Part shown: in pieces, positions 33,554-46,267 of the stretch
How positions within the stretch are numbered: position 1 is the first letter of the stretch
Layout of the letters: the number at the start of each line of letters is the position of its first letter
Assembly: GCF_030272615.1 (NCBI RefSeq)
Contig: NC_081405.1
Coordinates: forward strand, 606,644,677 to 606,708,676
Source: Cryptomeria japonica
Lineage: Eukaryota; Streptophyta; Pinopsida; Cupressales; Cupressaceae
Direction of reading: 5' to 3'
DNA: 64,000 nt
Notes under the pieces: model-generated
Told to the model about the DNA's origin: nothing
Databases searched by the model: none
Seen by the model: the letters and a program-made list of their open reading frames with translations, nothing else
Program-made: the position numbers and the translations under genes

Positions 33554-33861
33554 CTAGAATCTAGATTTGTCTAAGTTGTTGTTTTGGTTGTTGTAATTGG
33601 ATGAACTAGTTCCTTCTTTGAAAAATTTTAATGTTCCTTTCTTGATACATGCTTCTTCTACTTGGATGCCATTCTCAATCAATTTGGCAAAAGATGGTAT
33701 GCATTGAAGCTTGAGTATGTAACTCATCTCACTATTCAAGTTGTCGATGCAAATCTCCATCTTTTCCTTTTCAGGCACATCTCGAGGATATCTTGAAACC
33801 ATACATTGCCAATGTTGAAAGAATACCATCATTTAATTGTAAAAGCTTTATCATAACATAC
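33554..33861 (-). pseudogene. G3 gag core fragment
   Basis: From 33832 the frame reads FFQHWQCMVSRYPRDVPEKEKMEICIDNLN and ends at a stop near 33551. It is the end of the gag core, normally LQRWRRMV. The upstream 33833-33861 is not gag but the reverse of the leader, the same inversion junction seen in the mosaic, and 33862 begins the Y duplicate. Confidence 0.75.
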
Positions 33862-35510
33862 CCTCACCAACACCATCACCAAGGACAGGAAGAGGGACAG
33901 AGGGTACCCCTTCACAGGTACCATTGTAAATGTAGATTCCAACCGCATGTGGAGCATGCACAAATTAGATCGTTGCAGTTGTCAATGCAGTAGTTGCTGG
34001 CGCATCAATGTCAGATTATGTAGCTGACCATAGAGTGTGATACTGAGATAGAGCGTCAAGGTAGAGCAGAGGAGCTCGCAGCGAGTTTGTAGAGAGCTAC
34101 AACAGGTAGCCCGATGAGAGACACCTTAAGAGAGTTGGCTTTGAGATCCAAGGAGGTGGAGTACTACCGGTGTCATTATGAGGATGCGGTGCCTAGGGAG
34201 CGTCGAGTTCAGAGTTTCACCGTGTCAAGATCCAGTCGATCTCGAGAGACTGGGTCAAAGACAAAGAGCAGAGGCATGACAGGGCCTCCTAGATAGGATC
34301 CACTTGGAGATCCAGGTGCTGGGACATCTACAACAAGACCATCTCCCTTAGGAGATAGTCATACCTAAGAGATGTTATCTCTTTTGTATATTGATCATTT
34401 TTGTTGTATTGGTACATACATGACATATTTTGTACTTTGATCATTTTTTGAGATATATATATGACACCATTTTCTTTTATACTCATGTGATGTGTTATTG
34501 ATTATGCTTTCTATATGCTTTTGATTATTCTATGATGATGCAATGCTTAGATAGATTCATGTGATGTGATATGGGATAAATATGATGTGATAATTCATGA
34601 TGTTGTGAGATGTATCTTGAAAATGAGATGTATGATATGATATGTGATTAATTGTACAATGATATGCAACTAATTATAAAATGATATGCAACTAATAGTA
34701 AAATGATATGCAACTAATTATAAAATGATATGCAACTAATTGTAAAATGATATGCAACTAATTGTAAAATGATATGCAACTAATTGATTTGAGCATCCTC
34801 GTTCTACATTGGTCATCCCTGTATAGCCACATGTGGTTTACTTTCTTTATATGTATCATCATTGAGCATTGATTTGTTTTGGGATATGTTGAAAATTTAT
34901 GTAAGAATAATGGTATAATTGAACCATAATGACTTGAGAAAAATTTACATGATTTTTGATTTTGCAAGATAGCACAAGCATCAAGGTATAATTTAACTAG
35001 GATGACCTGAGTGCGGATTGCGTATAAACAGACAAGATTAAACCATTTGTATACGTAAAGTGGAATCATTTGTTTGGTGATATGTTGTGAATCACGTCTT
35101 GAGACAAGTATTTACATAGTACAAGTGATCGCCTCATAGACAGAAAACGAAAAATAGTATTGGAGTCTCCACGACTTTCTCTAGCTTTGAAGCTTTTGTT
35201 GAGAAAATTTAGAGGATCCAATAATTCAAAAAGTTCAAGTGCAAAAATAGTCAAAACTTTAAGCAAGATGCAACATTGGATACCTCATAAAATCATCCAT
35301 CATAAGATTTGAATCCCGTTAAGTGATCAATGTGGGGTTTTTATGTTTGTTGAGTTTTGTTTGCTGGATATGATGTTTTGAGTTTTGACAAGTTTTTGAC
35401 GTTGAACGTGCTATAAATTTTGATGGATACTACCCCTAGCTGAGTGTTCCTCTCAATGTGGATATGTACAGGGATTACCAAGCTAGGGTGAGATGCGGCA
35501 AAAGGATTAC
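33862..35510 (+). repeat. Duplicate Y of the PMD 3' end and downstream region
   Basis: It is homologous to 23920-25552. It contains the C-terminal part of the PMD frame (34114-34296, MRDTLRELALRSKEVEYY through GMTGPPR, then a stop), the 23-base tandem repeats (34648-34785, about six copies) and the spacer. It ends GCGGCAAAAGGATT, joined to Z. No PMD core is present. Confidence 0.8.
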
Positions 35511-35755
35511 CTTCACCAACACCAAGGATAGGCAGAGGGATAGGGGGTACCCCTTCACAGGTATCATTGCAGATGTGGATTCTGACTCATCTAGAGGATG
35601 CGCAGATTAGATCACTATAGTTGTCAGTGCAGCAGTTGCAGACATAGTTGCTGGTGCATCAATGTCATATTATTCAGCTAACCACAAAGCATGATACTGA
35701 GATAGAGTGTCGGGGTCGAGCAGAGGAGCTCGTAGCGAGTTTGCAGGTGATTTAA
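35511..35755 (+). repeat. Duplicate Z, partial
   Basis: It starts with CCTTCACCAACACCAAGG, the same start point as Y, so Y and Z are tandem units. It covers only the equivalent of 23920-24160 and then meets its own inverted partner (35770-36002) across a short unique spacer with GATTTAACGATCGATGG. Confidence 0.75.
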
Positions 35756-36724
35756 CGATCGATGGTCTCAAGACAAACTTGCTACAAGCTCCTCTGCTCA
35801 ACCTTGAAGCTCTATCTCAGTATCACGCTCTGTGGTCAGCTAAATAATCTGATGCTGAAGTACAAGCAACTATGTTTGCAACTACTGCACTGACAAATGC
35901 AATGATCTAATTTGCACATCCTTCACATGCGTCAAAATCCGCATCGGTACCTATGAAGGGGTACCCCCTGTCCCTTTGCCTGTCCTCGGTGCTGGTGGAG
36001 GTAATCCTTTCGCCACATCTCACCATGGCTTGGTAATCCCTGTACATATCCACATTGAGAGGAACACTCAGCTAGGGGCAGTATCAATCAAAACTTGGAG
36101 CACATTCAACGTTAAAAACTTGTCAAAACTCAGAACATCATATCCACTAGACAAAACTCAACAAACACAAAAACCCCACATTGATCACTTAATGAGATTC
36201 AAATCTTATGATAAATGATTTTCTGAGGTATCAAATGTTGCATCTTGCATAAAGTTTTGACTATTTTTGCACTTGAACTTTTTGAATTATTGGATCCTCT
36301 AAATTTTCTCAACAAAAGCTTCAAAGCTAGAGAAAGTCATGGAGACTCCAATTTTATTTTTTGTTTTCTATCTGTGAGGCGATCACTTGTACTGTGTAAA
36401 TACTTGTCTTGAGACGTGATTCACAGCATATCACTAAAGACATGATTCCACTTTACACATACAAATGGTTTAATCTTGTCTGTTTATACGCAATCCGCAC
36501 TCAGGTTGTCCTGGTTAAATTATACCTTGATGCTTGTGCTATCTTGCAAAATCAAAAATCATGTAAATTTTTCTCAAGTCATTATGGTTCAATTATACCA
36601 TTATGCTTGTATAAATTTTCAACATATCCCAAAATAAATAAATGCTCAATGATGATACATACAAAGAAAGAAAACCACATGTGGCTTTACAAGGATGACC
36701 AATGCAGAACAAGGATGCTCAAAT

Positions 36725-37010
36725 CAATTAGTTTCATATCATTTTACTATTAGTTGCATATCATTTTATAGTTAGTTGCATATCATTTTACAATTAATCG
36801 CATATCATATCATACATCTCATTTTCATGATACATCTCACAACATATCATATCATACATCTCATTTTTAAGATACATCTCACAGCATATCATATCATACA
36901 TCTCATTTTCAAGATACATCTCACAGCATATCATATCATACATCTCATTTTCAAGATAGATCTCACAGCATATCATATCATATCATACATCTCATTTTCA
37001 AGATACATCT
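36725..37010 (-). repeat. Tandem repeats, 23-base and 42-base units
   Basis: Three copies of the 23-base unit (TGCATATCATTTTA type) are followed by about five copies of a 42-base unit (36790-37010) with CATACATCTCATTTTCAAGA. Copies X and Y have one 42-base unit, so the expansion is private to this copy. The frames MYLENEMYD and its reverse that run through it are a by-product of the 42-base period. Confidence 0.8.
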
Positions 37011-37151
37011 CACAAAATCATGCATTATCACATCATATTTATCCCATACCACATCACATGAATCTATCTAAGCATTGCATCATCATATAATAATCAAAAG
37101 CATATAGAAAGCATAATCCATAACACATCACATGAGTATAAAAGAAAATGG

Positions 37152-37156
<5 letters not shown>

Positions 37157-37199
<43 letters not shown>
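37157..37199. repeat. TA microsatellite
   Basis: About 21 TA units in a row. The matching tract in X is shorter (24485-24502) and in Y shorter still (34452-34459). Confidence 0.9.
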
Positions 37200-37202
<3 letters not shown>

Positions 37203-37289
37203 AAAAAATGATCAAAGTACAAAATATGTCATGTTTGTACCAATACAATAAAAATGATCAATATACAAAAGAGATAACATCTCTCGGGT

Positions 37290-40200
37290 ATGACTATCTC
37301 CTGAGGGAGACAGTCTTGCTACAGATGTCCCAGTACCTGGATCTCCAGGTGGATCCTATCTAGGAGGCCCTATCATGCCTCTGCTCTCTATCCTCAACCC
37401 TATCTCTCGAGATCGACTTGATCTCGATGCGGTGAAACTCTGCACTCGATGCTCCCTAGGCACCATATCCTCATAATGACATCGGTAGTACTCCACCTCC
37501 TTGGCTCTCAAAGACAACTCTCTTAAGGTGTCTCTCATCGGGCCACCTGCTATAGCTCTCTGCAAACTCGCTGCGATCTCCTCTGCTCAACCCCGACGCT
37601 CTATCTTAGTATCATGCTCTGTGGTTAGTTGAATAATCTAACGCTGATGCGCCAACAACTATGTCTACAACTATTGCACTAACAAATGCAGCGATCTAAT
37701 CTACGCATCAGCCACATGCGTCAAAAACCACATCTGCAATGGTACCTGTGAAGGGGTACCCCTTGTCCCTCTGCCTATCCTCAGTGCTGGTGGAGGTAAA
37801 ACATTTGACCTCCTCCTCTGGGATAGTTGTCTGAAGTCATCATACCCTCCTATCACCGCTATCACCTCTCTCACCCTCTCCTCACCCCCAGCTCTGATAG
37901 CCAAACCTCCTCTCCCTCTATCTACCACAGCCCGCCGCACTGCTCTCTCCACCCGTATCCCTATATCACCACCATCTCCACCCCTATCTCCTCTCCTCCC
38001 CCAATCCACTCTACCTCCACCTCCTCCACCATCTCCGCCATCGTCTCCTCCTCCATCATCTCCTCCATCATCACCTTCCTCATCTACCTCCTCACCTACC
38101 TCTCCCCATCTCCCTAATCTCTCAGGCTGATCATCCTCACCATCATCAAAAGCGGGAATCATCTAAGCTAGATCTGATATCCTAGCCACTGCATGCACTG
38201 CAAAGAGTGCTGCAAACTCATCAGTCATCCCTGCATCCACTATCTTAGGGGCATAATCCTAGATCTAGCCAGCTAAATGAAAGAACTCCTCCATGGCCAT
38301 TGCGCTATCAATCGTAGGTCCCCAATCCAGAATATCCTATCTTCATCAAGCATAAAAACATGCTCCCAGTGGAATCCCCTGCTGTCGACCATACTACCAC
38401 AACACCCGACTATGCATTAACCTCTCAATAACAAAGGGAGTCTGTCCTATTAGATACCTGGACATATAGACATAGGGCATCTCCATCCCATCCTCTACCC
38501 ATACCTCACAACCTATATATGGTCACTAGACGACCGTATCGATATCATCCAAAACTCTCCTCAAGTGCTCTAGTTTGTCCAGCTTACACTGGACAACTAT
38601 CCCTCGATACCCATATGTATACGCACACCCAACAGGGCTATCTCTATTTGCCAGTGGCCTAGCTATGGGAATATGCTCCCATGCCCATACCTGTAGCAGT
38701 GTCACTCCAACTGACAGACTGCCATATCCCAAATATACTACTTGATGCATATCCATGTATAAGTGGGCCAACATAGCCAACCCCCATGCAAATTGGCGAC
38801 CCTGCGTCACCATGTCCTCTAGAACTAATCCCCATCCCACTGTCAGTCCCTTTGACCTATGGCCAGGACATAGGAAACCACCTATAAAACCTACCAACAC
38901 TGATGGTAGGGGAGCATAATCCAAATCTAAGAACTCCTGCCAGGGGATCTCGTATCCGTAAACTGTGTCATCCTACAGAATCTGGTGAAGTGCTTCTGTA
39001 CCACCCTCCTCAGTCTGCTCATAGGGTAGCAATGCACCTACCACAGGAATCCATAGAATCTGATAACAATCCTCAAGCATCACTGTGATCTCTCCTATTG
39101 CCAAATGAAAGGTGTTCGTATCACTATGCCACCTCTCAGCCAATGTTGTCAATAAACCCTGGTTCACAATAAACCCAGGCATCTCTAACAACGAGGACAA
39201 GCCACACCTCTCAATAATATCTCTATCAGCCTCTGTCAATCGTGGTATCAATGACCATGATCTTGAAAATTGCTCACACGACTGAACCACTCCAAGGTGC
39301 TCCTGTCAAAAAAGAAAAATAAGTCCAATATCAGTTTCCTCATCAAAAACATAGATATCAAAATCAAACTCATATCCAAAACTTGCAACTTTTAAAATCT
39401 AATCAAGTTCCACATCTTATCAAACCATCAAATCATATCAACTTGTAACCCAACTCAAGTTTCACATTCATATCAACTTGTAACACAACTCAAGTTTCAT
39501 AACAACTTGTAACATAACTCAAGTTTCACATCCATATCAACTTGTAAAACAACTCAAGTTCCACAATCATTGCAGCTTGAAAAACAACTCAAGTTCAACA
39601 TATATATCAACTTGAAACAATTCATATCAAATCAAGTTCATATCAAAAACATCCATATCAAAAACCACATCATATCAAATCAGCATCAAATCTGTATCAA
39701 CTTGAAAAATTGTAAATCAAATCAAGTTATATCGGAACTCATATTGGACAACTTATCAAAACAATGATAGCAGGCACATAGACTGACAATTTTACACCTA
39801 TCTCGATAAAACTGGCACCAACCTACCAATTTTTCTTCATTCACAAATCACACTTTACAAAAAAAATTTCCCTATGCGCTAAACAATCTTTTCTATGCGC
39901 TAAATTGCTTACTATGCGCTATCCTGTCCTCCCCAAGCACTACCCAATCCACCCTATGCACTAGCCAAAACCTATGAGCTACCCTTTCCTCCCAAAGTGT
40001 CGCCTATCCTATCCCAAGCGCTAAACTACCATATGCGCTATTTTATCCTACTCTTGCGCTACATATCTAACCCTATGCGCTAGGTCATACCTACATGCTA
40101 ACTAGGCCTACCCATGCGACCCCCTAGAAACCCTATGCACTAGGTATAACCTTTGTGCTACCCATTTTTCCCTTTGTGCTACCTTGTGATCCCAGTGTGC

Positions 40201-40493
40201 TAACCAAATCCTAAGCACTACCCTAACCTACTGATGCACTACCCTAAACTTTTCAGACGCTATCCTATTTTATTAAAACCTACACGCTATGAAAGCTATC
40301 GTATATGCTACATTTTGACCCTGATGCACTAACCCGACAAATCCACATGACAAAATTGGAAACATGATAAAAAACAATAAAATAAAAAATCCAAAAGGGG
40401 TCAAAATTTTTGACTTATCGGTGGTCCATATGCGACGGGCCTCCGATACCTCCGCACATGCTCGAATCGATGAGAAGAATACATAATTGACAT
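37290..40493 (-). pseudogene. PMD gene carried antisense in G4, copy W
   Basis: Proposed exon 1 40493-40419 (25 codons from MSIMYSSHRFEHV), intron 40418-39303 (1116 bases, against 1115 in X), exon 2 from 39302. Exon 2 opens with EHLGVVQSCEQFSRSW and is open to 38973, then is broken by a TAG near 38972. The PMD core continues at 38924-38526, the acidic/Gly-rich linker at 38162-37900 and the C-terminal helix (LRELSLRAKEVEYY) at 37540-37500, with a TAG before the usual C-terminus. The N-terminal part of exon 2 is less damaged than in X and shows that the sequence before IIERCGL is coding. The TATA box is at 40574-40567, the acceptor TTTTTTGACAG at 39313-39303 and the donor ATAAGT. Confidence 0.65.
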
Positions 40494-40916
40494 GTTGACT
40501 TTTCTCCAAAAATCACTTTCTCCTAAGTCAAGAAGCACAAATGAGACAAAAAGAGATCCCTTTTCCCTTTTATAGGGTAAACTGAAATTAGGGTTACATG
40601 GAGGGATGCGTAAATTGCTTGCGATGTCTCATACAACCCTATCACACATCATTATTGGGAGATGAATCAATTTATCACATTCAACATAGACAAAAATTTA
40701 AAATGCCATAAAATTTACCAAAATTATCCAAATCAAATCAAATGTTCAAAAATTTTGATTCATCTCCCAAGGGGGCATTATTAATATCGTTTATCAAATC
40801 TGGGGCACGACATGAAAATCTCAAAACGACATAAAAATTGATCATAACTAAATCATAGTGACACATCATTTTCTTTGTATCAACATGTGCACACACGTCA
40901 CTTCAAAGAGGGATCA

Positions 40917-41410
40917 TATTCCTAAATGAATATTTAATGTTCATTTTATTCCCATTCCTCCATTTCGTTAAATTTAATTTAACTAAATCACCCACATTCT
41001 TCTATTTTATTAAATAAATTATTCAATTTATTTAGTTAAATTCACTAAATCCCTTTACATACATTTAATTGAATAATCATTTTATTTAATTAAATCCCTT
41101 CTTCTTAGTTTTTAATTAAATTTATATTTAATTAATAGTTTACCCCAATTGAATAAATCTAATTTATTTAATTTCCCAAATTGCAACCAAATTGAAATAA
41201 AACAATTTATTTTAATTAATTCTATTTTCCCTCACCCAATTGCATTTTCCTACATCTCCGACTTGCCTCTCTAAACCCCCTTCTATAATCTTCTAATCAC
41301 TTCTAAATTAGCCTAATGCATCTCCTAAATATTGTCACATCCCTAAGCAAAGGGAAGTCACTTCTCAAACCCTCAGAGTCTTTGAAAACCATTAAAGGCT
41401 TTATGTCTAC
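40917..41410 (+). repeat. G4 3' LTR (L family), left part
   Basis: It starts inside the LTR (CATATTCCTAAATGAATATT) and runs to GGCTTTATGTCTAC, where G5 is inserted. The last five bases TCTAC are the target duplication. Confidence 0.85.
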
Positions 41411-42867
41411 TGTAGCATCGGAATTACGAATCATCAAAGCAATATATAAAAGGACATATTATTCATTATTAGCTCAATCCCAAACACACATTGCAATGAT
41501 CTAATCCTAAGCACACTCAATAGAGACATAAAAACAAAGCATTCAAAAGCAAATATTCAAGCAAACCAGATGACGATTTGGATGCTTCTTCCATGTGGCT
41601 CCATTGTTCTTCTTTCCTCTTCAAATGGATTTGTGGATCTCACCTACAAGTGCACAACATACAATTGAAAGGAAGATTGATATTGGTTTGTTGATCAAGA
41701 GTACTAGAAGCATAAGTTCGATAGTTTGATTAGGGATTCGGATTTGAGTGAAGAAAATCATCCAATTTATAGAAGAATTGGAGAGATGCACAAATTAGCA
41801 TGATAGTGATTCGAATAGAAATTCAAATCAAGAATAGCAAAAATGACAAATTGCTATGCAAGGACTTATGACGATTTATGACAATTTATGACAAATTGCT
41901 ATGCAAGGATTTATGACAAGATTTTGAAATAGAAATAGACATTTAGGAATTTAGGAGAAATTAGAAAATTAAGTTGGAAATGATGACTTGGAAATTAGGA
42001 AATTGATGCAAATTAGGTAAATTAATTAATAATTTCTCATTCATTAATTAATTTACAAAAATAGGAGGAATTAATTAGCCAATTAAATAAACATTTAATT
42101 GTGACAAGAAGACTTAGGATAAATAAATAAATTATTTAATCCTAAAGGGAGAAATGACAAACAAGGTTAAATGATTAAATCACAAAACCTTGGAAGATGA
42201 ATTAGAAATACAAGGACGACAATTAGGTCTTGACAAAGGATCGTTGATATTGATTCGATCATGATTTTGAATTGGTAAATGCGCCAAGGAACAATGACAA
42301 ATTGATCCAAATTGACATGATTGAAGAGGACAAGGATCGATGACAAATTGATCGCAAAACGATGAGATTGACAAGTTGATAAGAGATTGACAAGATTGAA
42401 CATGACAATGATCGATGACAAATCGATCGTAAAACGACAAGATTGATAAACCGATCGCCAAATGATAAGATTGAAAAGAGGACAAAACCCTAATTAGGAT
42501 TGACGATGTCCAAAATGATAAGATTGAAAAGAGAGCAACAATTGATGACAAATCGATCGCAAGATTGACAGGAGGACAAAACCCTAATTAGGATTGACGA
42601 TGTCCAAAATGATGACAAATTAGCACGCACATTGATGCAACAAGATAAGTTCGATCAAAATCATGATTGGATAATGTTGTCGACAAGACCAAATTTGAGG
42701 ACGAGATGATTGAAGAATGTAGAAGAATGACTCGATGTTCGCAAATGATAAAGACCAAGTGCATGACATAGGAGAAATGTTAATGCGACGCAAAAACCTA
42801 AAATGAGGCAATGCGCAATTGTTAAAGTATGACTTCGCAAGCGTTTGACCATTTTTAGGTGTCTACA
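41411..42867 (-). repeat. G5 3' LTR
   Basis: It is 1457 bases, starting TGTAGACACC (42867) and ending CGATGCTACA (41411). A likely TATA box, TCTATAAATTGG on the minus strand, lies at about 41775-41762. Compared with the 5' LTR it lacks a 4-base AATA unit near 42130 and a 16-base segment near 42275. Confidence 0.88.
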
Positions 42868-42883
42868 TTTTGCCCCTCTTTGA
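42868..42883 (-). promoter_or_regulatory. Polypurine tract of G5
   Basis: TCAAAGAGGGGCAAAA lies directly before TGTAGACA. It is base-for-base the same as the tract of Tat element G3. Confidence 0.85.
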
Positions 42884-45800
42884 GACAATGCAATTTTAAG
42901 CGTTGTTTCAAAGAATAATAATGAAAATGCCCCAGACAATAACAATGACATATGCATGCCCCCTCAAGGAATTGGTCGAAAACATGTAGAAAAGAGGCCA
43001 ATTGATCGATAAAAATGATAGGATCGAACGGACTGACAACCGGAGATCGGATGCATGAAGGACAAGCAATGTATGGTGCACAAGACCGTGACCAACATAA
43101 GATGGAGAGGGTGCACGTCCATCTATGCACTGACAAAGATCTATAAATGAGACCAAGAGAGTGAAAATTGCTCATTTGCACTAGACAAAGAGGAGAATTT
43201 GTTGCTCTGGACAAGGACACTTGCAGACAGATGGCGAACATTCCAATGGCGGATCACCTTGGGGAATGTGTATGCACATTCAGATGACCGGAGGACGCAG
43301 GAGCAGCGGTATGTATCTTGAAAACCCATGTGTTGAATTTCATGAATTTGACTCGCTTGCAGGACATTGCGGGGCCCACAGGGGATGCAAAAACTGACTT
43401 CTGCGCTTGTGTAGGGTCTTCTGGGCTTGTGTAAGGTCTTCTGCGATTGTGTAGTGTCTTCTGCGCTTGTGTAAGGTCTTCTGCACTTGTGTAGTGTCTT
43501 CTGCGCTTGTGTAAGGGTACACAAGCGCAGGTTACATGACACAAGCGCAGTTGTGCATTGGGAACTCAATTTTGGTCCAAAACAACATGCAAATGATCGG
43601 AAAAGGGGGGATAAGGGTAGGATAGGTCAGAATAGATGAAAAACACCCTGAGGTGGACATGAAAATGAGGAAATGCAACCCGTAGGAGCAAACCCTAAAA
43701 CTGAGAAAATGTGCCCCAATTGTGATGTAGAGTCGACAGTATCCGTTGATCACACGGGAGAACTGACCTGACTGCTTCATGTTACGACATAGACTCAGAA
43801 GCACAGATAGAGATATATTAGCAGGACTTGAGACATGGTAGGGATGAGGAGGATAGAGGGAGAACCCAGTGACAGAGGCACGTGCTCCTTATGACAGACA
43901 GTGGACATTATGTAGTTTGACATGTTGTAGTCAGCTTGCAGACCATACTTAGGACAGACAGTCCGATTTTGTACTCCGATATTTATTGTGGCAGATGATA
44001 TGATATGCATTGATATGATGGGATGCAATATGTTATGACTTATGTTATTTTGCATGTATGGATGACTTATGTACTTATTTATGTACCATTGTGGAACATG
44101 TATGGATGTATTTTTTTTTTATGTGTTTTTGATGTATTTATGAAATGAAATGGATAAAATGCTTGATGTGATATGTGATGGAATGCAAATGTACTAACCA
44201 ATGAATGCAGGATGCAGCATATGTGTTTGGATATCGGAGCACTAGACCGAACTGACTATCCGGACTGACGGAAGAAATGTTAGTAAGAAATGAGATAGAG
44301 GACAGTTAGAGATGAAGAAAAACTTGCTTTCAGTAATGCACTTTGTAGGTGAGAACCTTTATTTTTATGTAGCAAAATGGATGCGTAGCATCATGGCATG
44401 GAAGACCAGAGCTGAAATGAAACCCTTTTTGCAAAAGACAGACACACCACAGACAAATGACAATCACAATCAAAAAAAGAAAAGGGATCATGAACCATCC
44501 CGGTCACTCTAAATCACTCAGTGACATCATCGAGCAACATAGGAACATGATCGAAGCCAAAGATAAATCAATAAAAAGATAAGACTCACAAATTCAAGCA
44601 AATCAGACAAACATCTTGATCTTCATTGTCAAAAGTTGAAAGTGCTGATTGGACGATCATGCTGTCTGGTTTCAGGAAATGTGATACCCCGTCTAAGACA
44701 GGACATAGTCTAGTTTCGAGTATACCACACCCTGTATAAGACCCATGATAGTAGGAACAAGGACAAATGATTTTGATGCTGATATTCGAGTGATATGACA
44801 ATTTTGATCAGGTTGAATGTTTCGTTTGGATTGAAAAAGTTCATCTGGTTAAAGCATGATTTCATTAAAGCACAGCGTTGGATTGCGAGTTGTTGGATGT
44901 ATACTCAGTGTTTTGCCTTATTCACAAAGGGATGATTTATTGCAAAATGCTTGTTTTTTTGGATTTTAATGTTTTGAAATGTTTTTGCATTCATTTTTTC
45001 AAGATGCTATATGATTTTTATGGATGTTTTTCAGGACATTTTTCAATTTTTTAAGACATTTTTAAGGACATTATTCGATTTTTTTTTGAGATTTTTTTAG
45101 GACATTATTCAATTTTTTTAATGATTTTTTCAAGACATTTTTCAAATTTTTTATGAAATTTTTTCAGGACATTTTAAATTTTTTTGTTTTTAGTTTTTAA
45201 TGACTTTGCCCCCAGTGTCTAGCAAGGCAAGGAATATGACAGGTGAATAAATAGGCTTGCTGAAATGATGGTGGATAGAGGGAAGACAAAGGCCTTTTAT
45301 TATGGAGACAATGCAGATGCAATTTCCAAGGGCTATGGCGTGATGGGACAAGAGACTGGATATGACAATGTAAAGCAGGAACATGGCATGAGGGACATGT
45401 CAAGAGGTGTTTGAAACCATGTTTAAATTTTTGCGTCCTTATGTCAGATCAAGATCAAGGAATGAAAAAGAGTGTATGGATAGTGATAAGATATGGATAG
45501 GATAAGCAAGACCAAGAATGGATAAGGGACATGGATTGAAGGTCGGGATTGGCCAAGGGACAGTGGCAGAAAGTTGCAATAAGCCAGGGAATATGGATGA
45601 AAGGTTGAAATAAGCAAATGGGCAAATGACCAAAAGCTATGATGGACTAAAAGCTGCAAACAAGATGCGTGATGCTCATGAAGATCATCAGCCTTGTCAA
45701 GATCAAATGTGGAAAGGGAAAATTGATATGAGGGACAATAGGATATGAAGGAGGAAATAGGACATGAAGGAGTATGACATGTTATGATAGGATAATGAAG

Positions 45801-46267
45801 GGTAATGACAGGGGTTCGATAGGATAATGAAGGGCAATAGGATATGAAGGAGTATGACATGGGTTTGATAGGATAATGGAACAATGAAGGACAAAAGGAT
45901 ATGATAGGATAAAACCTACCCCCAAGTGTGGTGTGCAAGAAGTTCATAAATTACGCATGATGCCTGTTTGCCAGGTTTTCATCATGGTACTTGCCCAAGG
46001 CGCCTGTTTGTCAGGTTTTCACCAGTGGACGAATTATTTTTCTTTACTTTTTTTTTCTTTTGTCTTTTTTTTTTCACTTTTTTTTTTGTATTTTGACTTT
46101 CTCAATAGAAGATGGACACATGATAGGGGATGGAAGAAGGACTCAAGCATCTTTTTTTTTTTTTTGGATAGTAGCCTTGAAATAAATGGACCATGACCTT
46201 TGAAAGTATTCTCAAAGACGTTGGTAGGATAAGGACATGGAAAATGACATGAAACTAAGGCAAGGAT
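42884..46267 (-). other. G5 3' noncoding region with several tandem arrays
   Basis: It has only short frames, none with a recognisable domain. It holds the ACACAAGCGCAG array and hairpin (43398-43530), a T-rich array with GGACATTTTTCAATTTTTT units (44950-45195), an array of GGATAATGAAGGGCAATAGG type (45720-45905), a duplicated CCTGTTTGCCAGGTTTTC (45964-46022) and pure T runs (46040-46170). Frames such as that at 45947-45444 are produced by the repeats. Confidence 0.6.
43398..43530 (-). repeat. 21-base tandem array ending in a perfect hairpin
   Basis: About six units of ACACAAGCGCAGAAGACCTT type (minus strand; period 21) are followed on the plus strand by CTGCGCTTGTGTA (43501-43513), AGGG and TACACAAGCGCAG (43518-43530), a perfect 13-bp stem with a 4-base loop. 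One further unit lies at 43540-43551. Confidence 0.85.

Larger units (their letters stand above)
20113..33861 (-). mobile_element. G3: Ty3/gypsy Tat-lineage retrotransposon, 5'-truncated
   Basis: On the minus strand, 5' to 3': gag core and knuckle, protease, a G-patch-like linker, RT, RNase H, a second (archaeal-type) RNase H, integrase (25798), a 5-kb 3' region with a PMD gene on the opposite strand, polypurine tract and a partial 3' LTR. The second RNase H before integrase is the known hallmark of plant Tat elements. The 5' LTR, leader and gag N-terminus are missing; at 33861 the gag core joins a copy of the 3' region instead. A solo copia LTR interrupts it at 29595-31067. Confidence 0.85.

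Noticed and set aside
36794-36976. Frames with a repeating 14-residue peptide on both strands
   Set aside because: Produced by the 42-base period of a noncoding tandem repeat; absent from the homologous regions X and Y.
37827-38117. Plus-strand Ser/Pro/Thr-rich frame
   Set aside because: Reverse of the Gly/Asp-rich linker of the PMD gene.
41443-41455. TATATAAAAGG on the plus strand of the G5 LTR as the LTR promoter
   Set aside because: Polypurine tract and primer site show that the element reads on the minus strand; a TATA box in the right direction exists near 41770.
43141-43569. Three overlapping open frames with TQAQKTLHK-type repeats
   Set aside because: All minus-strand frames are open because the array has a 21-base period; no start context or domain.
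45444-45947. 167-codon frame on the minus strand of G5
   Set aside because: Built from YPIIS/SFISYCPS repeats of a low-complexity noncoding array.
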